Below are positions 5,140 to 6,764 of a stretch of 6,764 nucleotides of DNA, one piece after another. A program made the position numbers and the translations under genes. Every line of letters begins with the position of its first letter. Within the stretch, counting starts at the first letter, position 1. The notes under the pieces were generated by a model. The model was not told the origin of the DNA, made no database searches, and saw nothing but the letters and a program-made list of their open reading frames with translations. The DNA is from DAORIO01 sp035438585 (GTDB taxonomy: Bacteria; Patescibacteriota; Minisyncoccia; Phycocordibacterales; UBA9973): positions 1 to 6,764 of the forward strand of contig DAORIO010000030.1 of assembly GCA_035438585.1 (NCBI GenBank), given 5' to 3'.

Positions 5140-6399
5140 ATGCTTGATATCAAATTTATTCGGGAAAACCCAGATTTAATAAAAGAAGCTGTTCGCCGAA
5201 AGCGATCGTCTTTTGATGTAGACGCACTTATAAAAGCAGACGATGAAAGAAGGTTAGCTCTTAAAGACTTTGAAGATGCAAAAGCTATGCAAAACAAAGT
5301 TTCTGACGAGATTGCGCAAATTTCTGATCCTGAAGAAAAACAAAAGAAGATTGCTGAAATGAAAGAATATAAGGCGGGCGTTGAAGAGAAAGAAGTTAAG
5401 GTAAAAGAAGTCATGACTATTTGGCAGAGATTAATGCTTCAAGTTCCAAACGTTCCTGATATTTCTGTGCCAGAAGGAGAAAGTGATGAAGACAATCAAG
5501 AAGTAAAAGTTGTAGGTACAAAACCAGAATTTGATTTTGAGCCACTTGATCACATCACAATACTAGAAAAAAATGATTGGGCGGATTTTGAAAGAGGTTC
5601 AAAGGTTGCAGGATTTCGTGGATATTTTTTGAAAGGTGCGATGGTGGAACTTTCTTTTGCAATTTTTCAATCATTTTTGAATGATCTTATTGCTAAAGGC
5701 TATACACCAATGATGGTGCCTTCACTTGTAAAAAAAGAATTATTGATGGGAACAGGATATATCCCGGGCGGCGAAGAAGATTTGTATCAAACTCAAGATG
5801 GAGATTATTTGGCTGGAACTGGGGAAGTTGCAGGTATGGGTTATTACATGGATGAAGTTTTGCCAAAAGAAAAAGTGCCAACAAAGTTTGCCGCATTTTC
5901 TACATGTTTTAGACGAGAAGCGGGAAGTCATGGAAAAGATGTAAAAGGTCTTATTCGTGTGCATGAATTTTTCAAACTAGAACAAATTATTCTTTGTGAA
6001 GCTAGTCATGAAGAATCTGTAAAATATCACGAAGAAGTTACAAAAAATGCTGAAGAATTTGTTGAGTCTCTCGGTCTTTACTATCATGTTGTTGCAAATT
6101 GTGGGGCAGATCTTGGTCTTGGGCAAGTAAAAAAATATGATATCGAAGTGTGGATGCCGTCACAGCAAAAATTCCGAGAGACTCACAGTGCATCATATTT
6201 TCATGATTTTCAGACAAGAAGACTTAATATCAGATATCGAGACGATGAAGGTTCGATGCGATTTGCTCATTCAATAAACAATACAGCTGTTGCCACTCCT
6301 CGATTTCTTGCAACAATAATAGAACAATATCAGACTAAAGACGGACGGGTTCGTGTTCCCGAGAAGCTCAAGCCTTTTATTGGGCGAGAGTTCTTGTAA
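5140..6399 (+). CDS. serS: Seryl-tRNA synthetase
   Basis: Charges tRNA-Ser (and tRNA-Sec where present) with serine in the cytoplasm; class II synthetase. The 419 residues, a normal length, begin with MLDIKFIRENPDLIKEAVRRK. An antiparallel coiled-coil arm that contacts the tRNA follows (about 28-100, rich in Lys, Glu and Ala). The catalytic domain has motif 1 around GYTPMMVPSLV (188-198), the serine-binding T-x-E loop (Thr227-Gly-Glu229), motif 2 CFRREAGSHGKDVKGLIRVHEFFKLE (256-281, with Arg258/Arg259) and motif 3 ending in Arg388 (NNTAVATPR). The usual SCSN..DFQARR block reads HSASYFHDFQTRR, and the usual NGSG.A..R reads NNTAVATPR. These look like lineage variants, since spacing and key arginines are kept. 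The ATG at 5140 is the family start; no Shine-Dalgarno match. The next gene begins 3 bp after its TAA, so the two are cotranscribed. Confidence 0.98.
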   Translation: MLDIKFIRENPDLIKEAVRRKRSSFDVDALIKADDERRLALKDFEDAKAMQNKVSDEIAQISDPEEKQKKIAEMKEYKAGVEEKEVKVKEVMTIWQRLMLQVPNVPDISVPEGESDEDNQEVKVVGTKPEFDFEPLDHITILEKNDWADFERGSKVAGFRGYFLKGAMVELSFAIFQSFLNDLIAKGYTPMMVPSLVKKELLMGTGYIPGGEEDLYQTQDGDYLAGTGEVAGMGYYMDEVLPKEKVPTKFAAFSTCFRREAGSHGKDVKGLIRVHEFFKLEQIILCEASHEESVKYHEEVTKNAEEFVESLGLYYHVVANCGADLGLGQVKKYDIEVWMPSQQKFRETHSASYFHDFQTRRLNIRYRDDEGSMRFAHSINNTAVATPRFLATIIEQYQTKDGRVRVPEKLKPFIGREFL

Positions 6400-6402
6400 T
6401 TT

Positions 6403-6764
6403 ATGCGCTACCGACCACCGGAGCGCAAGGAGAAGGTTCCTCTAGATGTAAAAGCTTTTGCAAAGCGATGGGTTTTGCGTTTTGTGATTATTGTAGGATT
6501 AATTGTTGGACTTATATTCTTGCTTCGAGTAATAAGTTATGCAAAAGGTTTAAATATAACAGAAGTTGTTGTCTCGGGAACAATATACGCAGATGGCCAA
6601 AAGATAGAACGTTCAGTAGAAAAATATTTAGAAAAACCAATTTTGGGAATTTTTTCGCGCCGAAATATTTTTTTGATTTCTCGCTATCGACTTGAAGAAT
6701 ACATAAAAGAAGAAAACAAGGGACTAAAAGGTGCAGTTGTTGATATAAAAGATAAAGTTATAAA
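6403..6764 (+). CDS. FtsQ-like membrane protein with POTRA-type domain (incomplete at window end)
   Basis: The frame opens at ATG 6403, 3 bp after the serS stop, and stays open for 120 codons to the window edge, so the C-terminus is missing. The protein begins with a short basic cytoplasmic tail (MRYRPPERKEKVPLDVKAFAKR), then one membrane helix (about 24-44, rich in Val, Ile and Leu), then an external segment. That segment begins LNITEVVVSGTIYADGQKIE and continues to a conserved-looking NIFLISRYRLEEYI and GLKGAVVDIK. A single N-terminal helix followed by strand-helix-helix-strand elements of this kind is the layout of the POTRA domain of FtsQ/DivIB, which recruits partners at the division septum. 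The VVVSG and NIFLIS segments are the best matches. Without the C-terminal beta domain, another POTRA-bearing protein remains possible, so no gene symbol is given. Confidence 0.8.
   Translation, partial: MRYRPPERKEKVPLDVKAFAKRWVLRFVIIVGLIVGLIFLLRVISYAKGLNITEVVVSGTIYADGQKIERSVEKYLEKPILGIFSRRNIFLISRYRLEEYIKEENKGLKGAVVDIKDKVI

Noticed and set aside
4687..5964. Open frames opposite dprA (4687-4872) and serS (5121-5414, 5693-5896, 5740-5964)
   Set aside because: Antisense to well-identified proteins, with no motifs or start signals of their own.
6468..6695. Plus-strand 75-codon frame beginning MGFAFCDY
   Set aside because: It is the wrong frame of the FtsQ-like gene that opens at 6403 and runs past the window end; the 6403 frame has a proper tail, membrane helix and POTRA-like segment.
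1..6764. Recoded genetic code (TGA as glycine, as in some Patescibacteria)
   Set aside because: All gene lengths and conserved glycines are explained by the standard bacterial code. No gene here ends in TGA, but six stops are too few to draw a conclusion.

Overview
The window looks like a piece of an AT-rich, compact bacterial chromosome, most likely from the Patescibacteria (Candidate Phyla Radiation, Parcubacteria side). This is inferred from several signs. The seryl-tRNA synthetase carries an unusual core signature (HSASYFHDFQTRR and NNTAVATPR). Intergenic gaps are short, stop codons are folded into terminators, and recognisable Shine-Dalgarno sequences are missing. The small proteins have no family I recognise. 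All stops are TAA or TAG, and nothing requires a recoded TGA.

Layout, left to right. A plus-strand gene (46-630) encodes a secreted, beta-strand-rich protein of unknown function. It ends at a perfect 12-bp hairpin (650-677) shared with the convergent minus-strand gene topA (718-2988, DNA topoisomerase I with four C4 zinc ribbons). The topA coding sequence contains what looks like an in-frame copy of a dispersed short repeat (core TTCGACAAGCTCAGG). Upstream of topA on the same strand lie an orphan membrane-anchored protein (3051-3494) with its own promoter and terminator, then an unusual hairpin element of about 70 bp flanked by 5-bp direct repeats (3537-3616), then a second orphan gene (3641-4153), which sits directly behind dprA (4161-5021). 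On the plus strand, divergent from dprA, are serS (5140-6399) and, 3 bp later, the start of a membrane protein with a POTRA-like domain resembling FtsQ (6403 to the window end, incomplete).

The known genes are housekeeping: DNA supercoiling (TopA), protection of incoming single-stranded DNA for recombination (DprA), tRNA charging (SerS) and, probably, cell division (FtsQ-like). dprA and topA are direct neighbours in many bacteria. Here the pair appears to be split by two orphan genes and a hairpin element. That 3.0-4.2 kb interval, with the 70-bp element placed against a promoter -35 box, is the most unusual part of the window. I do not see a complete new multi-gene system.
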